A stretch of DNA of 64,000 nucleotides, from positions 1 to 64,000 of the forward strand of contig LUJN01000042.1 in assembly GCA_001689445.1 (NCBI GenBank), read 5' to 3'. Shown here piece after piece: positions 8,086 to 17,007 of the stretch. Numbering within the stretch: position 1 is the stretch's first letter; the number at the start of each line of letters is the position of its first letter. The notes below the pieces were generated by a model. That model ran no database searches, was not told where the DNA came from, and saw only the letters and a list, made by a program, of their open reading frames with translations. The translations under genes and the position numbers were made by a program. The stretch is from Bacteroidales bacterium M3. Its GTDB lineage: Bacteria > Bacteroidota > Bacteroidia > Bacteroidales > Muribaculaceae.

Positions 8086-9018
8086 ATGAAAAAAGAAGTG
8101 ACCGTCAGGGAAGTTGCCCTGAAGTGGATTGAGGAGAAGCGCCACCATGTCAAGAAGTCGACCTATGGGGTGTATTTGCAGATTCTAAACAATCATATTA
8201 TCCCTGCGCTTGGCGACCACGTGGATCCTGACGAGGAGACGCTGCGGAGATTTGCCATGGGCAAGGTAGAGGGGGGATTGAATGTCAAGACCGTAAAGGA
8301 TATCCTTGTCATCTATGGGATGTTGTGGCGGTATGGTGTGAAAAACGGGTGTTTTGCTTCGGCATATTGGAGTATAAAGCTCCCTCCTGCGCCTGAACCT
8401 CCACAGCTGGCGATGTTCTCGGTTGTACACCAGCGCATGATTGCGAGATATGTGATGTCCAATTTCACTTTCCGGAATCTCGGCATATACATATGTCTCG
8501 GCACGGGTATGCGCATCGGAGAGGTATGCGGGCTGAAATGGGGGGATATAGACATGCTCAACAAGGTCATATGTGTGAAACGCACTATAGCCCGTATATA
8601 TGAGCCTGCGGATGGGACAGGGACGTCACGTTACCGACTGATGGAAGGCGTCCCCAAGACTCCAAGTTCATTGCGTGAGATACCGTTGTCATCAGAGCTG
8701 TACAGGATGCTGCGGCCTTTGGTGAAGCTGATGAACCCCGAGCATTATATTCTGACCAACGAGCCTTCGCCCACAGAGCCTAAGACCTACCGCAATTATT
8801 ACAATCGGCTCCTCGACACTCTCGGCATACCTCATGTAAAGTTCCACGGGCTGCGCCATAGCTTTGCCACGCGCTGCATCGAGAGCCGCTGTGACTGCAA
8901 GACAATCAGCTCAATCCTCGGTCACGCCGACGTGCGCACGACCCTCAATCTCTATGTACATCCCGACGTGGAGCAGAAGCGGCGGTGTGTCGACAAGATG
9001 TGGCGTACAATCAGATAG
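8086..9018 (+). CDS. Orphan tyrosine recombinase (phage-integrase family)
   Basis: The 310-aa protein has an N-terminal SAM-like core-binding domain (about 5-90) and a catalytic domain with the complete set of residues: Arg143 in GMRIGE, Lys191, His254 and Arg257 in FHGLRHSFATR, His280 in ILGHADVRTT, and Tyr290 in LNLYVH. It should cut and rejoin DNA at short inverted-repeat sites. It is not flanked by phage, transposon or conjugation genes, sits between ruvC and rpmH, and is much smaller than the usual conjugative-transposon integrases. Possible roles: DNA inversion, dimer resolution, or a remnant of an element. The nested dyad at 8035-8081 overlaps its promoter. Confidence 0.92.
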   Translation: MKKEVTVREVALKWIEEKRHHVKKSTYGVYLQILNNHIIPALGDHVDPDEETLRRFAMGKVEGGLNVKTVKDILVIYGMLWRYGVKNGCFASAYWSIKLPPAPEPPQLAMFSVVHQRMIARYVMSNFTFRNLGIYICLGTGMRIGEVCGLKWGDIDMLNKVICVKRTIARIYEPADGTGTSRYRLMEGVPKTPSSLREIPLSSELYRMLRPLVKLMNPEHYILTNEPSPTEPKTYRNYYNRLLDTLGIPHVKFHGLRHSFATRCIESRCDCKTISSILGHADVRTTLNLYVHPDVEQKRRCVDKMWRTIR

Positions 9019-9042
9019 CCGATAGTGGTAAAGACAAAAAGG

Positions 9043-9076
9043 AGCGGGATGGCAACCTGTCGGCTGTCATCCCGCT
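9043..9076. terminator. Bidirectional terminator between recombinase and rpmH
   Basis: AGCGGGATG (9043-9051) pairs with CATCCCGCT (9068-9076). A-rich sequence precedes the stem (GACAAAAAGG) and CTTT follows, so it can serve both the rightward recombinase gene and the leftward rpmH gene, which converge here. Confidence 0.75.
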
Positions 9077-9104
9077 CTTTAGCTTAGACCTTTTATACGG
9101 TCAA

Positions 9105-9260
9105 TTACTTGCTGCCGATAGAGTCGGAAACGGTGAGGCGTGCACGCCCTTTGGCGCGACGACGGGCAAGCACCTTACGACCGTCGGGAGTTGACATTCT
9201 TTCACGGAAACCGTGCTTGTTGATTCTCTTCTTGTTGGAGGGTTGAAATGTTCTTTTCAT
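9105..9260 (-). CDS. rpmH: 50S ribosomal protein L34
   Basis: The 51-aa, strongly basic protein begins [19 protein letters not shown] and continues with [20 protein letters not shown], the L34 signature. It is a structural protein of the large ribosomal subunit. The C-terminal extension [10 protein letters not shown] is a little longer than in E. coli but normal for Bacteroidetes. Unlike in many bacteria, no dnaA, rnpA or yidC gene is next to it. Confidence 0.97.
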   Translation of the reverse strand: MKRTFQPSNKKRINKHGFRERMSTPDGRKVLARRRAKGRARLTVSDSIGSK

Positions 9261-9288
9261 TGCCGTATAGAAATTTTTATATTGTTAG

Positions 9289-9372
9289 CAAAATCGGAGT
9301 GCAAATGTAACGTTTTTTTTTCAGACACGCAATATGCAGCGTGTTTTTTCGCAATACAAGACTCCGATTTTG
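9289..9372. repeat. 12-base inverted repeat around the rpmH promoter, with an inner hairpin
   Basis: CAAAATCGGAGT (9289-9300) and ACTCCGATTTTG (9361-9372) are exact inverted repeats 60 bases apart, flanking the rpmH -7 box. Inside, ACACGC (9325-9330) pairs with GCGTGT (9339-9344), followed rightward by a T-run (9344-9349), which looks like a plus-strand terminator although no plus-strand gene needs one. Confidence 0.55.
9302..9309 (-). promoter_or_regulatory. -7 box of rpmH
   Basis: Leftward, TACATTTG fits TAnnTTTG and lies 42 bases before the rpmH ATG. No clear TTTG was seen about 20 bases further right. The box lies just inside the left arm of a 12-base inverted repeat. Confidence 0.5.
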
Positions 9373-9394
9373 TCATAGTTCCGTCATTAAGCCA

Positions 9395-12124
9395 TCAATG
9401 CACAGCGACTTTTGTGGCGTGGCCGTCGACATTGACAATATACAGTCCGGCGGGGACTTCCAATGACGGGCAGAGCTGCCCCGACACTGTGTATACAGCG
9501 GCATTGTCATACTCACCCTCTATCACGATGCGTCCGACAGAGCCATAGACGCGGCACTTTGCTGCATTGTCGCCCACTACATCCTCGATGCCCGAGAGGT
9601 TGGCCGAACCTATGACGGCATAACCACCGGCGGGAATCTTGATTTTTTTTGTGGCGACGTCAAGTGTCGGATTTGTATCGTAACTCTTGCTTATAATCCT
9701 ATAGGCATTTGCCTCACCTTTGTTAAGCTCAACGGCGAGCTCCTGCTCAACGGTTGCAGAGGGGTTTATCACGAGATGTATCTCTTCCTCTCCGTTCACA
9801 AGTTTCATATAGCCACGGGATGCGGTATAGGCAATCTTCTCAACGGTTGGAGTCCCGAACATGTGCATATGGTTATTGCGGATGGCTATAAGTTCCTTAT
9901 AGCTATCGAATAGACCTTTGCGGTCCGGATCGTCGAGGTAGCTCCATATCACTTTTTTGGGGGAGGTGTCATTGTCATTGACTTTTTTCGTTGTTTGGTC
10001 GGCACCAAGCTCTCCAAATTGCCATATCATGTGGCCGCCCGGAGCCATAAGCATGGCTGCGGCAACAGACCCGAGACGTCGCATTGACACGGCATGATTA
10101 CCTTTCACCGCCTGCACGCCACTCTTGATTTGTGCATACCCCATACGCTCTTCATCGTGGCTTTCGGCATAAGATATGGTAGTGCCGAGAGTGCGAGAAC
10201 CATCGCGGGGTGCGTAGAAGCGAGCGAGATTTTGTGCTCCACCTTTTGCAAAGCCAATCGAATTGCCGCTCACGTTCGCCCAGTTGATTTGTCCGTCGGA
10301 CGCGTGCTCTTTCTCCTCTCTGGCATCACCGAGAAGTTCGTTTATATGATAGGCATTGGGATTGACTTCCATTATTGCTGCATGGAGTTTTTTCATGCGG
10401 GCTGTACGGGAGGCGTTGTAATTGTCAGTGCCCTCCCCATAGCTGTCGTTGTCTCCAAGACCTTTTACAAGGTCAAACCTGAACCCATCGACCTTGTATG
10501 CAGTCAACCAATATTTGAGGACATCAATCCACTGCTGCTGGACGAGGGGATTGTCCTGATTCCAGTCGTTAAGTACGCTGTATGCATGTGGTGCTTCGGC
10601 GTTGTAGAATGGATTGCTGGATGCCGAATACAGCTGATACCACGGGTGGAGACCGTCACTCTGATTGAAAACGATGTCAAGTATCACCGCGATACCCATT
10701 TCATGGCACTTGTCGATAAACTCACGGTAGTCATCGGGTGTGCCGTATGCCTTGTCGGGGGCAAAGTAAAAGTTGGTGTTATAGCCCCAAGAATTATTGC
10801 CGTTAAATTCCATGATAGGCATCAATTCCACGGCATTCACACCCAATTCTTTCAGATAGGGTAGTTTCTCGATAGCCTGACGCACCGTTCCCTTGCCACG
10901 AGCCTCGCCTTCAGGACCGGTGAAGTCGCGGAATAGCATTTCGTACACAATCAAATGTTCCTTATCGACTCCCTTGAAGTTTTCGATCTTCCAGTCATAG
11001 ATATCGCGTGTGCCCTTGTAAACGGCAAGTAGGGTGTTGTTGGGCACTTTCCCTGTCGGATATTCCGGCATGTCGGGATAAATCTCGGATGATATGCTGC
11101 GGTCGTTGTATGGGTCGAGGACAAGGCGTGCATATGGGTCTCCGACATTTTTGGAGCCGTCATCTACGCTGTAATAGTAGATGTACTCAGTGTCGGGGTC
11201 GATATTCTCGATTGTCTTCCAGAAATAGCGATTGCCTTGATATGATTGATAATACATCAGGGATGATTCGTCATCCAGGTAATCATTCCAGCTTCCGATT
11301 ATTTTCACGTTACCCTTTTTGGGGGCTGCGAGACAGAATGTCACCGAACCGTCATTGTTGGCTTTGGCCCCCATTTGCGGTATTCCTCCGGGATAATCTT
11401 TAGAAGGGGAGCTTTCTATGTAGAAGTAGGAGTATGATTTGGATACAGTCTTTCCATTGAGTGTACCGTTGGCTTTAACCTTATAAGATTCTTTTCTTGC
11501 ACCCGGGAAAGTGTATGTTTTCTGAAGAAGGGAACTGCCGGTTGCCGATGCTATGCTCTTGTCATCTATTAGAAGTTCGAGGTCTGCCTCGTCAGACGAT
11601 TCTATTGTGAATGTCACGGTTGCGGTCTCGTCATTTATGCGGCGGTCGGTCACGCTTTGTGTAAAGCGTATGGCAAATTCGTCACCCCATAATTCGACAA
11701 GTATATCCCCGCCGGTAGAAGTCTTGCCTTGCTTATTGGAGTCAGAGCTGCGGAATACGAATGCCAGTTTCTTGACTGTTTCTGTTGCCCTGACGCCATA
11801 ATAGCTGGCGATGTCGGGAATCGACAATGTGTAGACATTGGGATTGGAGGCCGAACGGGTCATCTTGTATTTGTCCTCGTTATTGCCCCACGTGGGAGCG
11901 TGTTTCCAATCGGCATCGCTCTTGCTGGCATTGGTTATGACTCCCGTGTGGGCATACACATCGCCGGTGTAGCCCATCAAGGCTTTGTTGCCCTGTGAAG
12001 CGTCAAATACGACAGTCAAGGCACGACCCATTTTGGCAGGTGGCGTAGTGGTGACTTGCGCGGAGAGGGGGAGTGTCGAGACTCCCGCCAATAACGCAAG
12101 TGTCATCATGCTAAATTTGTTCAT
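9395..12124 (-). CDS. Secreted GH13 alpha-amylase/pullulanase-like glycoside hydrolase
   Basis: The 909-aa protein starts with a signal peptide (MNKFSMMTLALLAGVSTLPLSAQ). Two N-terminal beta modules follow (about 30-240), then a CBM48-like module (about 250-345) and a GH13 barrel (about 390-760). The catalytic residues fit: nucleophile Asp551 in GFRFDLVKG, acid/base Glu596 in HINELLGD, and Asp657 in ESHDEE. In conserved region I (DIVFNQSDG, 483-491) the usual His is Gln488. The C-terminal 70 residues (VYTVSGQLCPSLEVPAGLYIV type) resemble a type IX secretion sorting domain. The likely role is hydrolysis of starch or glycogen outside the cytoplasm. It is monocistronic with a clear promoter and has no SusC/SusD pair beside it. 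Confidence 0.88.
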   Translation of the reverse strand: MNKFSMMTLALLAGVSTLPLSAQVTTTPPAKMGRALTVVFDASQGNKALMGYTGDVYAHTGVITNASKSDADWKHAPTWGNNEDKYKMTRSASNPNVYTLSIPDIASYYGVRATETVKKLAFVFRSSDSNKQGKTSTGGDILVELWGDEFAIRFTQSVTDRRINDETATVTFTIESSDEADLELLIDDKSIASATGSSLLQKTYTFPGARKESYKVKANGTLNGKTVSKSYSYFYIESSPSKDYPGGIPQMGAKANNDGSVTFCLAAPKKGNVKIIGSWNDYLDDESSLMYYQSYQGNRYFWKTIENIDPDTEYIYYYSVDDGSKNVGDPYARLVLDPYNDRSISSEIYPDMPEYPTGKVPNNTLLAVYKGTRDIYDWKIENFKGVDKEHLIVYEMLFRDFTGPEGEARGKGTVRQAIEKLPYLKELGVNAVELMPIMEFNGNNSWGYNTNFYFAPDKAYGTPDDYREFIDKCHEMGIAVILDIVFNQSDGLHPWYQLYSASSNPFYNAEAPHAYSVLNDWNQDNPLVQQQWIDVLKYWLTAYKVDGFRFDLVKGLGDNDSYGEGTDNYNASRTARMKKLHAAIMEVNPNAYHINELLGDAREEKEHASDGQINWANVSGNSIGFAKGGAQNLARFYAPRDGSRTLGTTISYAESHDEERMGYAQIKSGVQAVKGNHAVSMRRLGSVAAAMLMAPGGHMIWQFGELGADQTTKKVNDNDTSPKKVIWSYLDDPDRKGLFDSYKELIAIRNNHMHMFGTPTVEKIAYTASRGYMKLVNGEEEIHLVINPSATVEQELAVELNKGEANAYRIISKSYDTNPTLDVATKKIKIPAGGYAVIGSANLSGIEDVVGDNAAKCRVYGSVGRIVIEGEYDNAAVYTVSGQLCPSLEVPAGLYIVNVDGHATKVAVH

Positions 12125-12199
12125 GCAGTAATAGGTATTATTAATAGGTTATTAGATGTTTATTCACTGTGCTATATAATACGTGGGCACTATATTTTG

Positions 12200-12229
12200 C
12201 AAAAATAGTGAAAGTTTGCCATCCTCAAA
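12200..12229 (-). promoter_or_regulatory. Promoter of the GH13 gene
   Basis: Leftward, TTTG (12229-12226) and TATTTTTG (12207-12200) are 18 bases apart, matching both Bacteroidetes boxes. The predicted start near 12193 gives a leader of about 70 bases to the ATG at 12124. This gap (12125-12296) otherwise shows only AT-rich sequence, with no clear terminator for rodA. Confidence 0.68.
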
Positions 12230-12296
12230 TATTGTGTGGCATTATTTTAGGTTTTGTAAGGCAATTTTTAGCTACGACAACAAATTGATTCTCGCT

Positions 12297-13802
12297 TTAA
12301 TACGCGAGATGCTCGCGGCGGGAGGCGTCGATGCGCAGCAGGATGAACAGCAGGAACGTGAAGCCCCACAGGGAGGAGCCGCCGTAGCTGAAGAAGGGGA
12401 GGGGTATGCCTATGACGGGGCAGAGACCGATGACCATCCCGATGTTGATTGATAGGTGGAATATCAGTATGCTTGCCACGCAATAGGCATAGACGCGGCC
12501 AAATGTCGAGGGCTGCCGCTCGGCTATGCTGATGACGCGTAATATCAGAGCGAGAAACAGCAGCAGCACTACCGATGTGCCGATAAATCCCTCTTCCTCG
12601 CCAATGGTACAGAAAATGAAGTCGGTGTGCTGCTCGGGCACGTATTTGAGCTTGGTTTGTGTGCCGTTGAGGAAGCCTTTGCCGAATACGCCGCCTGAAC
12701 CGATTGCTATCTTTGACTGGTTGACGTTGTAACCCGCCCCGCGCAGATCTTCCTCGATGCCGAGGGCGACCTTGATGCGCATCTGTTGGTGAGGCTCAAG
12801 CACCGAGCCAAACACATAGTTGACCGAAAACAGGAATATCACCGAGCCGATGGTGACCCCGATAGTGAGCAGCATACGTCTCACCTCGGCATGGAACAGT
12901 AGGAAGCAGCAGTAAATGACCGCCACGCCTATCACCGACAGGAAGAATATCATCCCCGGCACCTCGATGCCGCAGATGGAAAGGGCGGCCGCGATAATCC
13001 CTGTGCCGACAAACCATATAAGCACGTTGCGTGCCCCTATAATCTGCTTGCAGTAGACGGCAAGCATACACACCATTATGGCCATTATCATTATGAACAC
13101 TGCCACCTCGCCGACTGGAATACCGAGCAGCAGCGTCTCGGTGAACTTGACCGCCACGACAAAGAACACGACCGCGCACAGGGCGGCGAGCAACACAAGA
13201 CCGCTCATCCCCTCGCGGTAGAGGACAAAGAACAGCGACAGGTAGGCAAGTGCCGAGCCGGTTTCCCGTTGCGCGAGGATTAGCAGGATGGGGACGAATA
13301 TGATGGCAAGGGCCTTGACATAGTTGCCCGGATGACCGGCAAGCTGGAAGTTATAGCCGCTGAAGAGTTTGGCGAGTGCAAGCGCGGTTGCAAACTTGGC
13401 AAACTCCGCCGGCTGCAGGCTCATCGGACCGATGACGAGCCAAGAGCGTGAGCCTTTGATGTCCGGGGCTATAAATATGGTTACAGTAAGCAGCAGAAGC
13501 ATAAACCCGTAGATGGGGTAGGAATATGCCTCGTATATGCGTGTGTCTACAAACAATAGTATCGCGCCAAGGGCGAATGACAGCAGTATCCAGCGCATCT
13601 GCTTGCCCGAGAACTCATCAAACGAGAATATGCTCGCGTGGTCAAAATCGTAGCTTGCCGCATAGATGCTGACCGCGCCGGCCAACACCAGCACTGCATA
13701 AAGGGCTACCGTGAACCAGTCGATGTAGCGGAATACCGTCGGTTTAGTGCTTCTTGACTCCACTGTATATGATTGTATTTGATTCGAGCATACGTTGCTC
13801 AA
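12297..13802 (-). CDS. rodA: Rod-shape-determining protein RodA (SEDS glycosyltransferase)
   Basis: The 501-aa polytopic protein belongs to the SEDS family, with KGSRSWLVIGPMSLQPAEFAK, GFIGTSVVLLLFLALILRV and the C-terminal GIPLPFFSYGGSSLWGF signature. RodA polymerises glycan strands for the lateral wall with PBP2. It is longer than E. coli RodA because of extra hydrophobic segments in the middle, as usual in Bacteroidales. The ATG at 13802 overlaps mrdA by 59 bases; a GTG at 13763 would give a 20-base overlap and 488 residues, so the start is uncertain. It is the last gene of the purH-mre-mrd operon. Confidence 0.94.
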   Translation of the reverse strand: MSNVCSNQIQSYTVESRSTKPTVFRYIDWFTVALYAVLVLAGAVSIYAASYDFDHASIFSFDEFSGKQMRWILLSFALGAILLFVDTRIYEAYSYPIYGFMLLLLTVTIFIAPDIKGSRSWLVIGPMSLQPAEFAKFATALALAKLFSGYNFQLAGHPGNYVKALAIIFVPILLILAQRETGSALAYLSLFFVLYREGMSGLVLLAALCAVVFFVVAVKFTETLLLGIPVGEVAVFIMIMAIMVCMLAVYCKQIIGARNVLIWFVGTGIIAAALSICGIEVPGMIFFLSVIGVAVIYCCFLLFHAEVRRMLLTIGVTIGSVIFLFSVNYVFGSVLEPHQQMRIKVALGIEEDLRGAGYNVNQSKIAIGSGGVFGKGFLNGTQTKLKYVPEQHTDFIFCTIGEEEGFIGTSVVLLLFLALILRVISIAERQPSTFGRVYAYCVASILIFHLSINIGMVIGLCPVIGIPLPFFSYGGSSLWGFTFLLFILLRIDASRREHLAY

Positions 13803-15609
13803 GATATTTGCGGTTGTCAGCTATCTTGCCGGTGAGATATTTCTCCATGACGAGGCTGCCGATGGGGACGCCGAATGTCGCGCCGAAACCCGCGTTCTCG
13901 ACATAGACGCATATCGCTATCTTAGGGTCGTGGTAGGGTGCAAAGCCAATGAAGGCCGAGTGGTCCTTTCCATGGGGATTCTGGGCTGTGCCCGTCTTGC
14001 CGCACACCTCGATGTCGGGCAGGTTGGCAAGACGGCATGTACCGCCGGTCACGGCCATCCTCATCCCCTCGGCCACATCCTCGAAGTGCTGCCGGTCGAT
14101 TGTCGGGTAACGCTTGGCGAGAAGATCCTGCGGCATCACGGTGTCTTCGATAGCCTTTACGACGTGGGGGGTGACAAACCATCCACGGTTGGCTATCGAC
14201 GCGCACAGGTTGGCTATCTGCAACGGTGTGGCGAGTATTTCGCCCTGGCCGATGGCTATGGATATGATGGTGTTTGCGCTCCAATGGTTCTCGCCGTATA
14301 TCTTGTTGTAGAATTTGGCATTTGGGATAAAACCACGGCTTTCACCCGGCAGGTCGACCCCGAGCTTGTAGCCGTATCCGAGCGACACAAGGTGTTTCTT
14401 CCACGTCTCGAATGCGTTGGCGACGCTGCCATACTTTGACCGCTTGCCGTCGAGCATCGCCTTCAGTCCCCAGCAGAAGTAGGCGTTGCAGGAGGTCTGC
14501 AACGCAGGCTTCAGCGGTATCGGCGAACCGTGGGCATGGCATCCGACACGCAATCCTCCCGATATGAAACCACGATAGCACGGGAATGTCGTGGCAAGGG
14601 TCACAATCTCCTCCTGACGCAGTATCAGCCCCTGTGAGGGCTTGAATGTCGACCCGGGTGGATAGGCGCCCATCAGGGCGCGGTCAAAGAGCGGCTTGTA
14701 CTTGTCATTGACAAGCTCCTTATAGTTGGCGCCTCGCTCGCGGCCTATCAGCTTGCGTGGGTCATAGGTCGGGCTGGAGACCATGCATAGTATCTCGCCG
14801 GTCGCCGGCTCTATAGCCACGACCGCGCCAATCTTGTTGACCATCAGCGACTCGGCATACTCCTGTAGCTTTATGTCGAGACTGAGTGTGAGATTTTTGC
14901 CCGAGACAGGGGGCACATCGTTCTGCCCGTCGTTGAGTCGCCCCTGAATGCGTCCGTGAGCATCGCGGATTAGTATCTCCATCCCTTTCTCGCCACGCAG
15001 ATACTCTTCGTAGCTCTTCTCCACGCCGAGGTCGCCGCAGTAGTCGCCCGACGAGTAATAGGGGTCGCGGTCTATATCCTTGGCCGAGACCTCGCGTATG
15101 TTGCCGAGCACGTTGGCCGCCGCCGCATGGTTGTATTGGCGCAGGATGCGTTTTTGGATGAAGAATCCGGGGAAGCGGTACAGTTTTTCCTGCAGGCGGC
15201 CGTAGTCCTGCGCCGACAGGTGGGTGATGAATTTCTGCGGCGTGTAAGTCGAGTAGCCGGGATTGAGGCGCTTGTCCTTCATGTCGGCGACACGCTTGTC
15301 AAATTGCTCGCGGGTGATGTTGAGTGTGCGGCAGAAGTCTACCGTGTCAAACGGCTGCACGTCCCTCGGTATCATCATAACGTCATAAGCAGGCTGGTTG
15401 TACACCACCAGTTCGCCATTGCGGTCATACATCATGCCGCGCGAGGGGTATTGCGCTTTGCGGAGGAAGGCGTTGGAGTCGGCATATTCCTTGTAGCGGC
15501 TGTCGCACACCTGCAGGTCAAAGAGCCTTATCAGGTAGATGGCCACTATGAGGATTATGAATCCGCCGATTATATATTTGCGCTTCTCAAGTCTATAGTC
15601 TTTTCTCAC
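13744..15609 (-). CDS. mrdA: Penicillin-binding protein 2
   Basis: The 621-aa class B PBP has a short cytoplasmic N-terminus, one membrane anchor (about 11-30), a dimerisation domain (about 50-220) and a transpeptidase domain. The active-site motifs are present: Ser320-Lys323 (STFK), SCN at 373-375 and KTG at 538-540. It cross-links lateral-wall peptidoglycan in the elongasome with RodA. Its start overlaps the end of mreD by 17 bases, and its end overlaps the rodA start, so translation is coupled. Confidence 0.96.
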   Translation of the reverse strand: MRKDYRLEKRKYIIGGFIILIVAIYLIRLFDLQVCDSRYKEYADSNAFLRKAQYPSRGMMYDRNGELVVYNQPAYDVMMIPRDVQPFDTVDFCRTLNITREQFDKRVADMKDKRLNPGYSTYTPQKFITHLSAQDYGRLQEKLYRFPGFFIQKRILRQYNHAAAANVLGNIREVSAKDIDRDPYYSSGDYCGDLGVEKSYEEYLRGEKGMEILIRDAHGRIQGRLNDGQNDVPPVSGKNLTLSLDIKLQEYAESLMVNKIGAVVAIEPATGEILCMVSSPTYDPRKLIGRERGANYKELVNDKYKPLFDRALMGAYPPGSTFKPSQGLILRQEEIVTLATTFPCYRGFISGGLRVGCHAHGSPIPLKPALQTSCNAYFCWGLKAMLDGKRSKYGSVANAFETWKKHLVSLGYGYKLGVDLPGESRGFIPNAKFYNKIYGENHWSANTIISIAIGQGEILATPLQIANLCASIANRGWFVTPHVVKAIEDTVMPQDLLAKRYPTIDRQHFEDVAEGMRMAVTGGTCRLANLPDIEVCGKTGTAQNPHGKDHSAFIGFAPYHDPKIAICVYVENAGFGATFGVPIGSLVMEKYLTGKIADNRKYLEQRMLESNTIIYSGVKKH

Positions 15610-16114
15610 GTCGGGCCGAGGTTAGAGAGTCGATGCTGAGTATCAGCAGGAATGAAAGCAGGGTGCTGCACACGATGCGCAGCACGAGCTGCAACGGATT
15701 GAAAAACGTGAACGCCTCGATGAGGAATATTAGGATGCAATAGAGCAGCACCGAGGTAAAGAGGTATTTGATATAGATGCCCATGCCGAGGGAGCGTATC
15801 GACGGCTCGGGGTTGGTGAGGTCGGACTCGCGGGGGAAGTAAAGCCTGAGCACGGGCTGCCGCAACACTGCGAGGATGGTGCACGCCAATGCGTTCATGC
15901 CCTGTGTGTCGGAAAATATGTCGACGCTCAATCCCATTATGAACGACAGGGTCATCACCCAGTTGACATTGAGCGTCACGGGCAGACGCAGGATGAAGTA
16001 GATGAACACGATGGGCACCGCCACGTTGAACAGGACGATGTGGTTGAACACGACAACCTGTGCTAACAGCAGCACGACAAACAACAGTGCGAGATTTACA
16101 GCCGTCTTGCTCAT
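15593..16114 (-). CDS. mreD: Rod-shape-determining protein MreD
   Basis: The 173-aa protein has five to six membrane helices and little else, as in the MreD family; ALACTILAVLRQPVLRLYFP and the MGLSVDIFSDTQGMNAL helix are typical of Bacteroidales members. It is an inner-membrane part of the elongation complex that links MreC and the cytoskeleton. Its start forms a TAATG overlap with the mreC stop. Identification rests partly on the position between mreC and mrdA, because MreD sequences diverge quickly. Confidence 0.92.
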   Translation of the reverse strand: MSKTAVNLALLFVVLLLAQVVVFNHIVLFNVAVPIVFIYFILRLPVTLNVNWVMTLSFIMGLSVDIFSDTQGMNALACTILAVLRQPVLRLYFPRESDLTNPEPSIRSLGMGIYIKYLFTSVLLYCILIFLIEAFTFFNPLQLVLRIVCSTLLSFLLILSIDSLTSARREKRL

Positions 16115-16983
16115 TATTTGTTGCTGTTTGAGGGTGAGTCACTTGCAAATTCATCTTTCTCCACCTCGCGCAATTCGCCAAGCAGGCGGTTGCCGATGAG
16201 GCGCACGGTGCTTAGTTGGGAGAAGTCGGTCAGCAGCTTGATGCGCAGCGAGTAGAAGTTGTCGTTGTGCTCCTTCTCGTGGCTCTTGATAATGCCCACG
16301 GGGATTCCTTCGGGGAACACTGCCGAGTATCCGCTGGTGATAATCGTGTCCCCTTTCTTGAACTTCACGTGGCGCGGCATCTCCTCAAGCACTGCCTCCT
16401 CGGGGCTTTTCCCGTCCCAGACGAGCGAGCCGAAGTGGTCGCTTCCCTTGACCTTGCACGACAGGCGCAGGTTGGGGTTGAGTATTGAGATGATGCGGGC
16501 GGTGTGCGGCCCCACGATGTTGACAATGCCTACGACACCGTTCTGGTCTACAACGCCCATCTCGGGACGAACGCTGTCGAGCGAGCCTTTCTCGATGGTG
16601 ATGTAGTTGTAGGGGCGGGATACGCTGTTGTTGATGACGTGGGCGATGATAAACTCAAACTTGTCGAGCGGCGGCGATACCTTGAGGGTGTCGGCATATG
16701 CGGCCTCACGGTATTTGCGCAATTGCTCGCGCAGTGTTATCGCCTCAAGTTCAAGGGCTGCGTTGCGGTGTTGCAGATCCTCGTTTATGTCGCGCAGGTG
16801 GAAGTAGGAGGTCACGTTGTTGGTGCTCCCGTATACCGCCGAGGCTACGCTGCCGGCCGAGGTCATGTAGATGTAATGCTGGTAGGGGTTGGTGCGGAAC
16901 AACAGCACACAACTCACCACCACGTAGAATGTGAACACAAACCACGAGCTATACCGCAGCAGAAAATCAATGAGATTTCGCAC
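16114..16983 (-). CDS. mreC: Rod-shape-determining protein MreC
   Basis: The 289-aa protein has one N-terminal membrane helix (about 9-29), a coiled coil (about 65-105) and a periplasmic double beta-barrel with SLDSVRPEMGVVDQNGVVG and KFKKGDTIITSGYSAVFPEG, both MreC signatures. It scaffolds PBP2 and RodA in the periplasm. It lies 24 bases after mreB and overlaps mreD. Confidence 0.95.
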   Translation of the reverse strand: MRNLIDFLLRYSSWFVFTFYVVVSCVLLFRTNPYQHYIYMTSAGSVASAVYGSTNNVTSYFHLRDINEDLQHRNAALELEAITLREQLRKYREAAYADTLKVSPPLDKFEFIIAHVINNSVSRPYNYITIEKGSLDSVRPEMGVVDQNGVVGIVNIVGPHTARIISILNPNLRLSCKVKGSDHFGSLVWDGKSPEEAVLEEMPRHVKFKKGDTIITSGYSAVFPEGIPVGIIKSHEKEHNDNFYSLRIKLLTDFSQLSTVRLIGNRLLGELREVEKDEFASDSPSNSNK

Positions 16984-17007
16984 GTCCCGGCAGCCTCCTT
17001 TGAGTCG

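Noticed and set aside
8086..9018. Recombinase read as XerC or XerD of the chromosome
   Set aside because: The catalytic set is complete, but the N-terminal domain and spacing around Lys191 differ from XerC/XerD, and the gene context is not that of either; the general name is kept.
10094..10864. 256-codon plus-strand frame opposite the GH13 gene
   Set aside because: It lies across the GH13 catalytic domain, whose active-site motifs read in order on the other strand.
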